From Corynebacterium deserti GIMN1.010 (GTDB lineage Bacteria > Actinomycetota > Actinomycetes > Mycobacteriales > Mycobacteriaceae): a DNA stretch of 64,000 nucleotides. Where the stretch lies: assembly GCF_001277995.1 (NCBI RefSeq), contig NZ_CP009220.1:2480001-2544000 (forward strand), written 5' to 3'. Within the stretch, counting starts at the first letter, position 1. Each line of letters opens with the position of its first letter. The position numbers were made by a program, and so were the translations under genes. Below the pieces are notes generated by a model. That model did no database searches and was not told where the DNA came from. It was given only the letters and a program-made list of their open reading frames with translations. Positions 18,598 to 28,191 of this stretch are shown here, one piece after another.

Positions 18598-19309
18598 GGA
18601 GCATGTTGGAAATCATGCGGCGAAACGGCGCGTAGTGAGCTAGCACGGCGCTGCGGTAATCGTCGATGTCGCCGTTGGAGAGCGCTTCGACGATGTCGCT
18701 GTGGGCCTTTATGGTTTCGTCGATGTCCGCGGGCATGGCCAGATTGAGCATGGGCTGCGCCTCGGTTTGGATCTGCCAAAACGCATCATTGAGTTCTCTA
18801 ATCAGCGGGTTTTTCGTGCGGGCGAGGAGTGCCCGGTGGAATTTTTGATCCTCCACCATGAAGGAGTTGCCCTGGTCGTTGTGCTCGCGCATTTTGTCCA
18901 CCAGATTGAGGAGTAGCTCGCGGTCATCGTCGGTGAACACCTCAATCAGCTCTTCACCGAGTGAAAGGTCAAGGATTTCGCGGGTATCCACTACATAGAA
19001 AAGGTTTTCCACCGAGGCGTCATTGTCCAACACCGTGCGAAACACCATCCCATTGATTAGGGGCTCGAGGGACATCTTGGACACAAAGGTGCCGTAGCCG
19101 TGGCGGACCTCGACGATATCCAAGGTCACGAGCGCGCGGATCGCCTCCCTAATCGCAGAACGGGAACAACCCAATTCCTCACACAAAAATGCTTCAGAGG
19201 GAAGAAGGTCTCCCGTACGCAGCCGGTTGTCCCGGATGTACTTCTTGATATCGCGCACTGCTTCTTGAGTTGTTGACCTTGATCGCGAAGGCTTTTTGGA
19301 GCTTTCCAT
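18587..19309 (-). CDS. nanR: GntR-family regulator of sialic-acid genes
   Basis: A 240-residue FadR-subfamily GntR regulator. The N-terminal winged helix contains LRTGDLLPSEAFLCEELGC and SRSAIREAIRALVTLDIVEV, and the C-terminal all-helical FCD domain contains the metal-site pattern DQKFHRALLART and HSDIVEAL. The start is set at ATG 19309, since GAGGAA lies 9 bases upstream; an in-frame GTG at 19318 has no spacing for it. It is divergent from siaE, and its gene is followed by nanH. In C. glutamicum a homologue is known as the sialic-acid repressor NanR. Confidence 0.88.
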   Translation of the reverse strand: MESSKKPSRSRSTTQEAVRDIKKYIRDNRLRTGDLLPSEAFLCEELGCSRSAIREAIRALVTLDIVEVRHGYGTFVSKMSLEPLINGMVFRTVLDNDASVENLFYVVDTREILDLSLGEELIEVFTDDDRELLLNLVDKMREHNDQGNSFMVEDQKFHRALLARTKNPLIRELNDAFWQIQTEAQPMLNLAMPADIDETIKAHSDIVEALSNGDIDDYRSAVLAHYAPFRRMISNMLHAH

Positions 19310-19492
19310 TGTGTTCACTTCCTCATTTGGAGATGGTTCTGATCATATCGGCTGTCGTTTCCATCAGACTCCATTCATCTTATTTGGAGTGCTTTCAGGT
19401 GTTTTACCTGCAAGTTTCTCGCCAGCATCCCACGGCAGGAGGTAGAGAATTGCGAATTTTCTGAAATGATTTCAAAAAATTCATTCCTAAAC

Positions 19493-19510
19493 GTCTGACG
19501 TCTGATGTAT
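19493..19510. promoter_or_regulatory. Candidate NanR operator upstream of siaE
   Basis: GTCTGACGTCTGATGTAT resembles the sequence at 14266-14283 (14 of 18 identical). A further half-site CATCAGAC at 19362-19369 lies nearer nanR, so the divergent nanR-siaE region could be controlled in both directions. Confidence 0.45.
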
Positions 19511-19616
19511 ATTGACAATACAGCAATCCGATGACGCCACTCACAATTTCTTTTATTGAACATAGTGTCACAATCCAACTCACGGCCTGGGCCCTCTTCC
19601 AAAAAGGATGTACCTC

Positions 19617-21230
19617 ATGAGCACAACGATTACTCGCCGAAATTTCCTCCGAGCAACCGGAATCCTCGGTGCAGCAGCAGGCATCGGGGCAACACTTGCT
19701 GCATGTGCACCAGACAACTCCGGCACCAGCGGATCCACCTCCACCGCAGCTGGCACCGGAACTGCAAATGAAGAAGGCACCATCACCGCAGCCATCTCCT
19801 ACGAACTGGGAACCAACGGCTACGATCCAATGACCACCACTTCTGCACTCACCGTGGCCGCCAACTGGCACACCCTCGAAGGCCTCACCGAAATCGATCC
19901 CGCCACCAGCGAGGTCTACGCAGCACTCGCCAGCGCACTGCCTTCAGCCGATGCGACCTCTCTGGACATCAAGCTTCGAGACGGCGCCACCTTCCACAAC
20001 GGCGACGCAGTCACCGCAGACGACGTAGTCTTCTCCTTCGAGCGAGTCCTCGACCCAGCCAACAACTCCCTCTACGCATCCTTCATCCCATTCATCAAGT
20101 CAGTAACTAAGAAGGATGACACCACCGTCACCATCGACCTCGACTACGCAACCGGCATCATCAGCGAACGCCTCGCAGTAGTAAAGATCGTGCCAAAGTC
20201 CGTCGTAGAAGCTGATGCATCCGGATTCGACGCCAACCCAATTGGCTCCGGCCCATACAAGATGATCGATAACGGCGGTGCCTCCAAGCTGGTCACCTTC
20301 GAGCGCAACGACGCCTACAACGGTCCTCGCCCAGCACGCGCCGCCAACATGGAATGGCAGATCATCCCCGACGCCTCCACCCGCACCAACTCCCTGCAGT
20401 CCGGCAGCACCATGGCCATCGACTCCGTCCCATACCTCTCCATCCCACAGCTGGAAGCATCCAGCACCGTGGAATCCGTCCAGGGCTTCGGATTGCTGTT
20501 TGCCATGTTCAACTGCTCTGAAGGCAACCCCTTCAACGACGTCCGCAACCGCCAGGCCTTCCTCTACGCACTGGACATGGACAAGATCGTCAGCACCGGC
20601 ATGTCTGATCAGGCCTCACCTGCCACCTGCTTCGTACAGGAAGACCACCCCAACTACAACCAGGCATCCACCGTGTACGCCCTCGATGTAGCACGCGCCC
20701 AGGAACTTTTCGCAGAAACCGGCCTGACCCGCATCAACCTCCTGTGCACCGACCACGACTGGGTAAAGAACTGCACCCCACTCATCCAGGAGTCGCTCAC
20801 CGCACTCGGCATCGAAGTCGAGTTCACCGAGCGTAAGTCCGCTGACGTATACAACACCATCGACGGCAACCCAGGCGCCTACGATGTCGTTGTCGCCCCT
20901 GGCGATCCATCCGTATTCGGCAACGACCCCGACCTGCTCATGCGCTGGTGGTACGCAGGCGACGTGTGGACCGACTCCCGCATGCACTGGAAGGGCAGCG
21001 AATCCTACGACCAGGTCCAGACGCTTCTCGACGAAGGCATCCGCGCCACCGACGCAGCTGAACAGCAAGACATCTGGAACCGCACCTTCGACGCACTGTC
21101 CGAAAACGTTCCGCTCTACCCACTGTTCCACCGCAAGGTCCCAACCGCATGGAACTCCAACGCCCTCGTGGACTTCAAGCCAATCTCTCTGACCGGCCTG
21201 AGCTTCTCCGGCGTGGCAACGACAGAATAA
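19617..21230 (+). CDS. siaE: Sialic-acid ABC transporter substrate-binding lipoprotein (SBP family 5)
   Basis: A 537-residue DppA/OppA-type binding protein. The N-terminus has a twin-arginine motif TRRNFLRATG and a lipobox LAACAP at residues ~27-32, so it is probably exported folded by Tat and lipid-anchored. Family 5 segments include FHNGDAVTADDVVFSFERVLD and PIGSGPYKM. ATG 19617 has AAAAGGA about 8 bases upstream; an in-frame ATG at 19608 lies inside that site. Sialic-acid specificity is inferred from the adjacent nan genes and knowledge of the C. glutamicum SiaEFGI system; the family also binds peptides. Confidence 0.88.
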   Translation: MSTTITRRNFLRATGILGAAAGIGATLAACAPDNSGTSGSTSTAAGTGTANEEGTITAAISYELGTNGYDPMTTTSALTVAANWHTLEGLTEIDPATSEVYAALASALPSADATSLDIKLRDGATFHNGDAVTADDVVFSFERVLDPANNSLYASFIPFIKSVTKKDDTTVTIDLDYATGIISERLAVVKIVPKSVVEADASGFDANPIGSGPYKMIDNGGASKLVTFERNDAYNGPRPARAANMEWQIIPDASTRTNSLQSGSTMAIDSVPYLSIPQLEASSTVESVQGFGLLFAMFNCSEGNPFNDVRNRQAFLYALDMDKIVSTGMSDQASPATCFVQEDHPNYNQASTVYALDVARAQELFAETGLTRINLLCTDHDWVKNCTPLIQESLTALGIEVEFTERKSADVYNTIDGNPGAYDVVVAPGDPSVFGNDPDLLMRWWYAGDVWTDSRMHWKGSESYDQVQTLLDEGIRATDAAEQQDIWNRTFDALSENVPLYPLFHRKVPTAWNSNALVDFKPISLTGLSFSGVATTE

Positions 21231-21254
21231 TTTCAGCCCGCGGCATCTCGAACT

Positions 21255-21303
21255 AAAAGCCCGGTGTAGCCAGATTAAACTGCGCCGCGCCGGGCTTTTT
21301 AGT
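21255..21303 (+). terminator. Terminator-like hairpin between siaE and siaF
   Basis: AAAAGCCCGG and CCGGGCTTTTT form a stem around a ~25-base loop ending in a T-run. As siaF-siaG-siaI follow on the same strand, this probably acts as a partial terminator that keeps the binding protein in excess of the membrane parts. Confidence 0.7.
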
Positions 21304-21379
21304 TTCTTGCTTTGTTTTAAACGCAAATTTTCCGCAAATCATCTTCAAATTTTTTCAACCCGAAAGCGCGTAACCTCAA

Positions 21380-22345
21380 ATGTCTAATCTTTTGAGACTT
21401 GTCGGTCGACGGCTCGTGGCACTACCGATCATGATCATCGGTGTCACATTGCTTGTCTTCATCGTCATGTCCTTTTCCCCGGCAGACCCGGCGCGACTCG
21501 CACTTGGCGAATCCGCCTCCCCCGAAGCCTTAGAAGCATACCGCGAAGCCAATGGCCTCAACGACCCCATGATGGTCCGCTACGTCGACTTCATTCTCGG
21601 CATGCTCAAAGGAGATTTGGGAACATCCAGCGGCGGCGTTGCCGTCATAGACATGGTTGCTCGCGCCTTCCCCATTACGTTGCAGCTCACCTTCTGGGGA
21701 TTGATCATCGCCGTGGTGTTGGCACTCGTATTGGGTGTTATTGCAGCTCTCTACCGCGATAAATGGCCAGATCAGCTCATCCGCGTGGCCTCTATTGCAG
21801 CACTTGCCACCCCATCCTTCTGGTTGGCAATCCTGTTGATCCAGTGGTTGGGCACCATCCCCGGCGCCTGGGGATTCTTCCCCGCACTGGTGACCAGGTG
21901 GGTTCCACTAACTGAGGGCCCTGCTACCTACTTCAACAACATTGCGCTTCCAGCGATCGCATTGGCAGTACCGGTGGCAGGTTCTTTGGCCCGCGTCGTT
22001 CGCACCTCCATGGTGGAGGAACTGGACAAAGACTACGTCCGTACCGCAATCGGTGCAGGTATCCCCAAAACTGAAGTTGTTGCCCGAAACGTTCTACGCA
22101 ATGCGCTGATCACCCCAATTACCGTGATTGGTCTTCGCGTTGGCTACCTCATGGGTGGTGCGGTGATCATTGAGATCATCTTCAACATCCAGGCCATGGG
22201 CCAGCTGATTCTCGATGGCGTGACCCGCAACGACGTGTACCTCGTCCAAGGTGTGACACTCACCGTGGCCATCGCCTTTATCATCGTCAACATCGCCGTG
22301 GACTTGCTGTATGTCCTGGTCAACCCCCGTATTAGGAGCATCTAA
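21380..22345 (+). CDS. siaF: Sialic-acid ABC transporter permease (DppB type)
   Basis: A 321-residue inner-membrane permease of the DppB/OppB family. An N-terminal segment (RLVALPIMIIGVTLLVFIV) is followed by the typical loop DPARLALG ... and further segments; the EAA-like loop is VRTSMVEELDKDYVRTAIGAG followed by NVLRNALITP. Its stop overlaps the siaG start (TAATG), so the two are coupled. The ATG at 21380 has no strong ribosome-binding site. Confidence 0.9.
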   Translation: MSNLLRLVGRRLVALPIMIIGVTLLVFIVMSFSPADPARLALGESASPEALEAYREANGLNDPMMVRYVDFILGMLKGDLGTSSGGVAVIDMVARAFPITLQLTFWGLIIAVVLALVLGVIAALYRDKWPDQLIRVASIAALATPSFWLAILLIQWLGTIPGAWGFFPALVTRWVPLTEGPATYFNNIALPAIALAVPVAGSLARVVRTSMVEELDKDYVRTAIGAGIPKTEVVARNVLRNALITPITVIGLRVGYLMGGAVIIEIIFNIQAMGQLILDGVTRNDVYLVQGVTLTVAIAFIIVNIAVDLLYVLVNPRIRSI

Positions 22346-24348
22346 TGCGCCGTAAACTGACAACCACACTGGAGAACAAGCCCGGAGCCCGTCTGGGTGG
22401 GTTCGCGGCGCTGCCTATGGCGTCGAAAATTGCTTTGGTTTTTCTCTTTTTAATCTTTATTCTTGCCATCTTCGCGCCACTGATTGCCAAGTACGATCCG
22501 CTGGCGTCCGGCCCACCGGTGCAGCCGCCAAGCGGTGATCACTGGTTTGGTACCGACGCCATTGGCCGCGACATTTTCTCCCGCGTGGCTCATGGCGCTC
22601 GTGCCTCACTGATTATCGGTTTGTGCGCGACTGGCGCCGCCCTCGTGGTAGCAGCTATGCTGGGTTCCATCGCTGCGACGGCAAACAAAGCAGTGTCCGA
22701 AGTGCTCATGCGCATCTTGGACGTCATCATGTCCTTCCCCGGTATCGCGCTGGCTGCCGTCTTCGTTGCAGTGTTCGGCAACGGCATTCCAGTCATCGTT
22801 TTCGCCATCGCCTTCCTCTACACCCCGCAGCTCGCCCGCATTGTGCGCGCTAATATTTTGTCGCAATTTGGCGAAGACTATGTGAATGCATCAAAGGTTA
22901 TTGGTGCATCCACCGCACATATTCTGATCAAGCACGTTGCTAGAAACTGCATGGCACCAATCCTGGTATTCGCCACCGTGCTTGTGGCTGATGCGATTGT
23001 GTTTGAAGCATCGCTGTCCTTTATTAATGCAGGCGTGAAGCCACCATCACCCTCATGGGGTAACATCTTGGCCGACGGTAAGGCACTGCTACTCACTGGT
23101 GCATGGTGGCCGACATTCTTCCCAGGCCTGATGATCCTTCTGACCGTGCTATGCCTGAACATCCTCTCCGAGGGCATGACCGATACGCTGGCTAGCCCTA
23201 AGCCAAAGCCCGTGTCTGCAGCAGCAAAGAACGCGTTGAAAAACGCTGAGGTTGCTGACGAAGAAGCTGGTTCTGGCATCGTGCTGGGAAGTACGTCCCG
23301 TGAAGAAGCCAACGCCTCCCTACTCGCATCCCTTGCTGCGCTATCAGCCAGCGAAAATAAAACCAACAACCGCCTGGTGTTTGAGGGCGATCCCACTCCC
23401 CTGTTGGAGGTAAAGGACCTCAAGATCTCCTTCCCCAATGCTCACGGCGACATCAACATTGTCGATGGCGTGAACTTTAGTGTCGCTCCAGGACAGACCA
23501 TGGGATTAGTGGGTGAATCCGGCTGTGGCAAGTCGATCACCGCGATGTCGATCATGGGTCTTTTGCCATCGAGCGCAAAAATTGAAGGCGAGATTCTGTT
23601 CGACGGTAAAAACCTGCTGAATCTCAAGCCGGACGAGCTCAATGCCTTGCGTGGACATGAGATCGCAATGATCTACCAAGATGCGTTGTCCTCGTTGAAC
23701 CCATCCATGCTGATCAGTGCTCAGATGAAGCAGCTCACCCGGCGAGGTGGCAAGCGCAGCGCTGAAGAACTCATGGAATTAGTGGGACTGGATCCAAAGC
23801 GCACCTTGCAGTCCTACCCACACGAGCTTTCCGGTGGTCAACGCCAGCGCGTGCTCATCGCCATGGCGTTGACTCGCAACCCACGGCTGCTTATTGCAGA
23901 CGAACCCACCACCGCCCTGGATGTCACGGTTCAGCAGCAGGTTGTGGATCTACTCAACGAACTGCGCGACAAGCTGGGATTTGCCATGATCTTTGTCTCC
24001 CACGACTTGGCTCTGGTGGCACGTCTTGTACACAAGCTCACCGTCATGTACGCAGGTCAGGTTGTGGAACAAGGAACGACCAGGGAGATCTTGGTGGATC
24101 CTCGACACGAATACACCCGCGGCCTGCTTGGGTCGGTGCTGTCCATCGAAGCGGGTGTGGACCGTCTCTACCAGGTGCCAGGTACTGTGCCTTCACCAAA
24201 GGAATTCGTTGCAGGCGACCGGTTTGCGCCTCGCTCTGAATACCCAACACTCGGGCTGGAGCAAAAACCAATCCTTCGCCCCATCTCGGGCACAGAGCAC
24301 GCATACGCCGCAACCGATGAACTTCTTGCCGCCAAAGGAGAACACTAA
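22345..24348 (+). CDS. siaG: Fused ABC permease (DppC type) and ATPase (DppD type) of the sialic-acid importer
   Basis: A 667-residue fusion. Residues ~20-295 are a DppC-type permease (GTDAIGRDIFSRVAHGARASL; EAA-like loop NILSQFGEDYVNASKVIGAS). After a ~50-residue Ala/Glu-rich linker, residues ~350-667 form an ABC ATPase with Walker A GESGCGKS, signature LSGGQRQRV, Walker B LLIADEPTTALD and H-loop VSHDLALV, plus the oligopeptide-type C-terminal extension. Usually these are two genes. It overlaps siaF, and its stop overlaps the siaI start, so all three are coupled. Confidence 0.92.
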   Translation: MRRKLTTTLENKPGARLGGFAALPMASKIALVFLFLIFILAIFAPLIAKYDPLASGPPVQPPSGDHWFGTDAIGRDIFSRVAHGARASLIIGLCATGAALVVAAMLGSIAATANKAVSEVLMRILDVIMSFPGIALAAVFVAVFGNGIPVIVFAIAFLYTPQLARIVRANILSQFGEDYVNASKVIGASTAHILIKHVARNCMAPILVFATVLVADAIVFEASLSFINAGVKPPSPSWGNILADGKALLLTGAWWPTFFPGLMILLTVLCLNILSEGMTDTLASPKPKPVSAAAKNALKNAEVADEEAGSGIVLGSTSREEANASLLASLAALSASENKTNNRLVFEGDPTPLLEVKDLKISFPNAHGDINIVDGVNFSVAPGQTMGLVGESGCGKSITAMSIMGLLPSSAKIEGEILFDGKNLLNLKPDELNALRGHEIAMIYQDALSSLNPSMLISAQMKQLTRRGGKRSAEELMELVGLDPKRTLQSYPHELSGGQRQRVLIAMALTRNPRLLIADEPTTALDVTVQQQVVDLLNELRDKLGFAMIFVSHDLALVARLVHKLTVMYAGQVVEQGTTREILVDPRHEYTRGLLGSVLSIEAGVDRLYQVPGTVPSPKEFVAGDRFAPRSEYPTLGLEQKPILRPISGTEHAYAATDELLAAKGEH

Positions 24349-25175
24349 TGACTATGCCTACTGAGAGTTCCGATTCTCGCCAGCCGATTTTGGAGCTGCG
24401 CAACACCAACGTCATCCACAAGACACGCACCGGCAAGCTGTTTCGACCAGACAAAGTGCACGCCAATAAGAACATCAACTTCAAGGCATACCGAGATGAA
24501 GTGGTGGGCATCGTTGGTGAATCTGGCTGCGGAAAATCCACCCTTGCCCGCGTGATGGTTGGCCTGCAACCTGTCACCTCCGGCGAAGTACTGTTCAAAG
24601 GCAAGCCCATGAAGCCTCGTGGTACGCAGCGTAAAGAACTTGGCAGCTCAGTGTCCGTGGTGTTTCAGGACCCTGCCACTTCTTTAAACCCTCGCATGAC
24701 CGTGCGCGAACAGCTTCTTGATCCACTCCGAGTGCACAAAGTAGGCGATGAACAATCACGGGCAAAATGGGTTTCTGAACTGATCAGCATGGTGGGCCTG
24801 CCGCAATCAGCGCTGGAAGTGCTGCCGCGTCAGGTATCAGGTGGTCAGCGCCAACGTGTGGCCATTGCGCGAGCGCTGGCTTTGAAGCCGGATATCATCA
24901 TCGCGGATGAGCCGACCTCCGCATTGGATGTGTCAGTGCGTGCGCAGGTACTCAACCTGTTGTTGGATCTCAAGACGGAGCTGGGTCTGGGATTAGTGTT
25001 TATTTCCCACGACATTAATACAGTGCGTTACGTATCTGATCGCATTGCCGTGATGCTGGCAGGTGAGATCGTTGAGGAAAACACCACGTCGGAGATCTTC
25101 AACAATGCGCAGCAGGAATACACCCGCACTCTGCTTGAGGCGACTCCGTCCTTGCTGAACAAGACACGGTTATAG
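24348..25175 (+). CDS. siaI: Sialic-acid ABC transporter ATPase (DppF type)
   Basis: A 275-residue ABC ATPase, the second nucleotide-binding subunit beside the one fused in SiaG. Walker A is GESGCGKST, the Q-loop is VVFQDPATSLNPRM, the signature is VSGGQRQRV, Walker B is IIIADEPTSALD, and the H-loop is ISHDINTV. Its ATG overlaps the siaG stop (TAATG). A strong terminator follows, closing the operon. Confidence 0.92.
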   Translation: MTMPTESSDSRQPILELRNTNVIHKTRTGKLFRPDKVHANKNINFKAYRDEVVGIVGESGCGKSTLARVMVGLQPVTSGEVLFKGKPMKPRGTQRKELGSSVSVVFQDPATSLNPRMTVREQLLDPLRVHKVGDEQSRAKWVSELISMVGLPQSALEVLPRQVSGGQRQRVAIARALALKPDIIIADEPTSALDVSVRAQVLNLLLDLKTELGLGLVFISHDINTVRYVSDRIAVMLAGEIVEENTTSEIFNNAQQEYTRTLLEATPSLLNKTRL

Positions 25176-25187
25176 CCCGAGCTGAAA

Positions 25188-25228
25188 GTCCCTCCATCGA
25201 CTTGAGGTCAGGTCGGTGGAGGGATTTT
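25188..25228 (+). terminator. Terminator after the sia operon
   Basis: TCCCTCCATCGAC and GGTCGGTGGAGGGA form a stem around ~10 bases, followed by TTTTT. It lies between convergent siaI and ispF and could serve both. Confidence 0.85.
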
Positions 25229-25233
25229 TGTGG

Positions 25234-25713
25234 CTATTGCCAAACAACGGCGGTGGCGACGGCTGCGCGGCCTTCGCTTCGGCCGGTAAAACCCATGTGG
25301 TCGGTTGTTGTTGCTGACAGTGAGCACGGTGCGCCGAGGATGTCGGAAATCACTTGTTGAGCTTCTTCGCGGCGTGGTCCAAATTTCGGGGTTTGGCCGA
25401 CAAGTTGGGCGGCTACGTTTCCGATGGTAAAGCCTTTGGAGTCGAGGAGTTCGCGTACCTCTTTGAGGAGTTGGGTGCCGGAGACGCCGTCATATTCTGG
25501 GCGACCGACACCCACAAAGGAACCAAGATCTCCCAGGCCAGAAGCGGAAAGCAGTGCGTCCACGATCGCGTGGGCAACAACGTCACCGTCAGAGTGGCCT
25601 TCGCAGCCATCAATGCCTTCGAAGAGGAGGCAGGCAATCCAGCAGGGTTTTCCCGCTTCAATTTGGTGTGCGTCTGTTGCGATTCCAACGCGGGGGATGA
25701 TGGGATTAGTCAC
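25234..25713 (-). CDS. ispF: 2-C-methyl-D-erythritol 2,4-cyclodiphosphate synthase
   Basis: A 159-residue MEP-pathway enzyme that cyclises CDP-methylerythritol 2-phosphate with release of CMP. Signature parts are [12 protein letters not shown] (metal-site Asp and His), [19 protein letters not shown] (His) and [16 protein letters not shown]. The start is set at GTG 25713 ([10 protein letters not shown]), which overlaps the ispD stop by 8 bases and has GAGG upstream; the longer frame is inside ispD. In many bacteria IspDF is a fusion, here the two remain overlapping genes. Confidence 0.93.
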   Translation of the reverse strand: MTNPIIPRVGIATDAHQIEAGKPCWIACLLFEGIDGCEGHSDGDVVAHAIVDALLSASGLGDLGSFVGVGRPEYDGVSGTQLLKEVRELLDSKGFTIGNVAAQLVGQTPKFGPRREEAQQVISDILGAPCSLSATTTDHMGFTGRSEGRAAVATAVVWQ

Positions 25714-26485
25714 CTGGTACCTCGAAAATTGTGGGCTCGGCCTCATCGGTGATGCGTTGGGCAAGCATCATGTCGATTGGAGTGGTTACTTTAAACGCCA
25801 TGGGATCACCCTGCACGCAGACGACTTCGGCGCCGTACCATTCCATGAGGCTGGCGTCATCGGTGGGGATGAAACCAGGATTGGGGTCGGCGAAAAATTT
25901 TTCGTTTGCGGCGATGAGCTCGGAAAGGAGAAAACCTTGGGGAGTTTGCACTGCGCGAAGTTCCGCGCGGTTGGGAGTATCCACCACGGTGGAGCCGTCG
26001 ACGCGTTTGATGGTGTCTGCGACGGGAAGCACAGGAATGACAGCTGTGGAGCCTTCGGAAACTTTGCGCACCACTCGAGCGATCATGCCCGGAGGAGTAA
26101 GAGCGCGGGCGCTGTCGTGAATAAGAACGATAGCGTCTGGGGTTGCGTCGTTAAGCGTTATTGCCTTAAGCCCCGCCCATACCGAATCCGCGCGCTCGCC
26201 GCCGCCGTGAACCAGCCGCACGCGCACCCCTTCGGGGTTGTCGAGCAGGCCTCGTTTGGTGAGGAGGTCGCGGGCGTAGCTTTCCATGTCGGGGCTTACG
26301 AGCACGATGATTTCATCAACGGATTCCGAGGTGAGCATGGCTTGCAGCGATCGTTCCAGCAAAGAACGCTCGCGCAGAGTGACGAATGCTTTTGGGATCG
26401 GTCCACCCAGGCGGGTGCCCCGGCCCGCCGCCGCGAGTAAAGCGATGACGGGTAAACGAGTGGATGTACGGGAAGATTCAGACAT
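25706..26485 (-). CDS. ispD: 2-C-methyl-D-erythritol 4-phosphate cytidylyltransferase
   Basis: A 259-residue nucleotidyltransferase of the MEP isoprenoid pathway. The CTP-binding start is [19 protein letters not shown]; further motifs are [31 protein letters not shown] and [14 protein letters not shown]. It lies 10 bases after carD and overlaps ispF, forming carD-ispD-ispF as in mycobacteria. Confidence 0.94.
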   Translation of the reverse strand: MSESSRTSTRLPVIALLAAAGRGTRLGGPIPKAFVTLRERSLLERSLQAMLTSESVDEIIVLVSPDMESYARDLLTKRGLLDNPEGVRVRLVHGGGERADSVWAGLKAITLNDATPDAIVLIHDSARALTPPGMIARVVRKVSEGSTAVIPVLPVADTIKRVDGSTVVDTPNRAELRAVQTPQGFLLSELIAANEKFFADPNPGFIPTDDASLMEWYGAEVVCVQGDPMAFKVTTPIDMMLAQRITDEAEPTIFEVPGD

Positions 26486-26495
26486 GGGCTTGCGC

Positions 26496-27092
26496 CTAGT
26501 CTTCGTCGTCGAAGCTCAGATCGTCGAGATCCACGTCGGAATCGTCGAAGTCGTCGAACGCGTCCTTCTTCTCTTCCTCTTCGCCCATCAGATCAGCGCG
26601 GTGGCGAGCGATGGTTTCATCCACCTGGTTGAGGAAAGCATCAGCCTTTTCCTCATCCACGGTCTCTGCAAGCGCGAGCTCGCCAACAAGCACCTGACGA
26701 GCCTTGGACAGCATACGCTTTTCACCAGCAGACAGACCCCGGTCCTGGTCACGACGCCACAGGTCACGCACCACTTCCGCAACCTTGTTTACGTCACCAG
26801 ATGCCAAACGCTCCTGGTTAGCCTTGTAGCGGCGGGACCAGTTTCCGGCCTCTTCCACATCAATTTCACGCAGCACGGAGAAAACCTTCTGCAGGCCTTC
26901 TTCACCCACGACGTCACGAACGCCAACCAGCTCCGCATTCTTCGCAGGAACGCGCACGACGAGATCGGAATGATTGATCTGGAGAACCAGGTAGTCCACC
27001 GTCTCACCATTCATTTCACGCTGCTCCAGGGCTGAAATAATTGCAGCGCCGTGGTGCGGGTAAACGACGGTGTCTCCGACCTTGAATTCCAT
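26496..27092 (-). CDS. carD: CarD-family RNA polymerase-binding regulator
   Basis: A 198-residue CarD/CdnL protein that binds the RNA polymerase beta subunit and stabilises open complexes. The N-terminal Tudor-like domain starts [17 protein letters not shown], and the C-terminal helical domain contains [17 protein letters not shown] and [19 protein letters not shown] very acidic tail ([19 protein letters not shown]) extends beyond the usual ~162-residue mycobacterial protein. ATG 27092 has AAGGAG upstream. Confidence 0.93.
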   Translation of the reverse strand: MEFKVGDTVVYPHHGAAIISALEQREMNGETVDYLVLQINHSDLVVRVPAKNAELVGVRDVVGEEGLQKVFSVLREIDVEEAGNWSRRYKANQERLASGDVNKVAEVVRDLWRRDQDRGLSAGEKRMLSKARQVLVGELALAETVDEEKADAFLNQVDETIARHRADLMGEEEEKKDAFDDFDDSDVDLDDLSFDDED

Positions 27093-27438
27093 TCCCACTC
27101 CTTGTTTTGCAGACCGCGTTCGCGCCAGCAAGTACACGAACCCGACCCCAGACGCACTGCTTATCCCACACTGCGCCGTGAATAGCTTTAAATTTACTTA
27201 AACCTGCTGACAGCCTGCTCACCACTGATCGACATGGCAATTGTGGACGAAGATTGAGCGAAACTTCTTGATCAGGCTTTGCTGAATGCTCTGCCCACGC
27301 TCTCCCAAACTCTATCCATCAACTCCAGCCTTTCCAGGCAGGCTTTAACCCCAGGAATTCTACCATAAATCACCTAAAATTGCTGCATGCACTCCCCTTT
27401 TGCAGCTTTTGACAGCATGGTTAGACATACTGGAAGCC
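27093..27438. other. Divergent control region between carD and the two-component operon
   Basis: 346 bases without a gene. TAAAAT at 27375-27380 and TTGACA at 27409-27414 could be promoter elements for the response-regulator gene, but the spacing of these to each other does not fit a single promoter. No hairpin or repeat was found. Confidence 0.4.
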
Positions 27439-28191
27439 ATGGCGTCAACATCTAAACCAGCCTCCAACCGAGCTAACTCAGTGAACCCAGCCGGAACTTT
27501 GTCCGGCCGCGTTCTTATCGTGGAAGACGAACGCCCACTGGCCCGCATGATTTCGCTATACCTCTCCAAGGCAGGTTTTGACACAACTGCAATCCACGAA
27601 GGCGAAAGTGCTCCCGATAAAGTCGCCCGGCTTCGCCCCGATGTGGTGATTTTGGATCTCGGCCTGCCTGGGCTTGATGGATTGGACGTATGCAAACGCA
27701 TTCGCGCGTTTAGCGATTGCTACATTTTGATGCTCACTGCCCGTGGCTCTGAGCGAGAACGCATCACCGGCCTAGAGATCGGCGCTGATGACTACATCAC
27801 CAAACCTTTTAGCATCCGAGAGCTGGTCATTCGCATTCAATCGGTCATGCGCAGGCCCCGAAAGATTGATGCCACGCTACAAAACGGGCAAACGCTCAAG
27901 CATGGTCCGATTGTTCTCGACACTCTCGCCCACGAAGTCACCGTGGAGGGCCAGCAGGTGGAACTCACACGCACAGAATTTGAGCTGCTCCAAGCGTTGA
28001 TGCTCACCCCAAAGGAAGCAGTATCGCGCAGGGATCTGGTGACAAAAGTCTGGGATTCCACGTGGGTGGGCGATGAACGCATCGTGGATGTGCACATTGG
28101 CAATCTGCGCAAGAAACTCAATTTCCCTGCTCCCGGCGTACATTTCATCGACACCATCCGCGGTGTCGGCTATCGGATGGCGCTGAAATGA
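27439..28191 (+). CDS. OmpR-type two-component response regulator
   Basis: A 250-residue response regulator. The receiver domain has RVLIVEDER at residues ~24-32, phospho-acceptor Asp in VVILDLGLPGLDGL, Thr/Lys switch residues in ILMLTARG and DYITKPF; the C-terminal winged helix holds LTRTEFELLQALM and VDVHIGNLRKKLN with VGYRM. The start ATG 27439 (MASTSKPASN) has GGAAG four bases upstream. Its stop overlaps the kinase start (ATGA). In C. glutamicum this pair corresponds to CgtR11/CgtS11, function poorly known. Confidence 0.88.
   Translation: MASTSKPASNRANSVNPAGTLSGRVLIVEDERPLARMISLYLSKAGFDTTAIHEGESAPDKVARLRPDVVILDLGLPGLDGLDVCKRIRAFSDCYILMLTARGSERERITGLEIGADDYITKPFSIRELVIRIQSVMRRPRKIDATLQNGQTLKHGPIVLDTLAHEVTVEGQQVELTRTEFELLQALMLTPKEAVSRRDLVTKVWDSTWVGDERIVDVHIGNLRKKLNFPAPGVHFIDTIRGVGYRMALK

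Noticed and set aside
25424..26440. A 338-codon open frame on the plus strand
   Set aside because: Antisense to ispF and ispD; no recognisable domain of its own.
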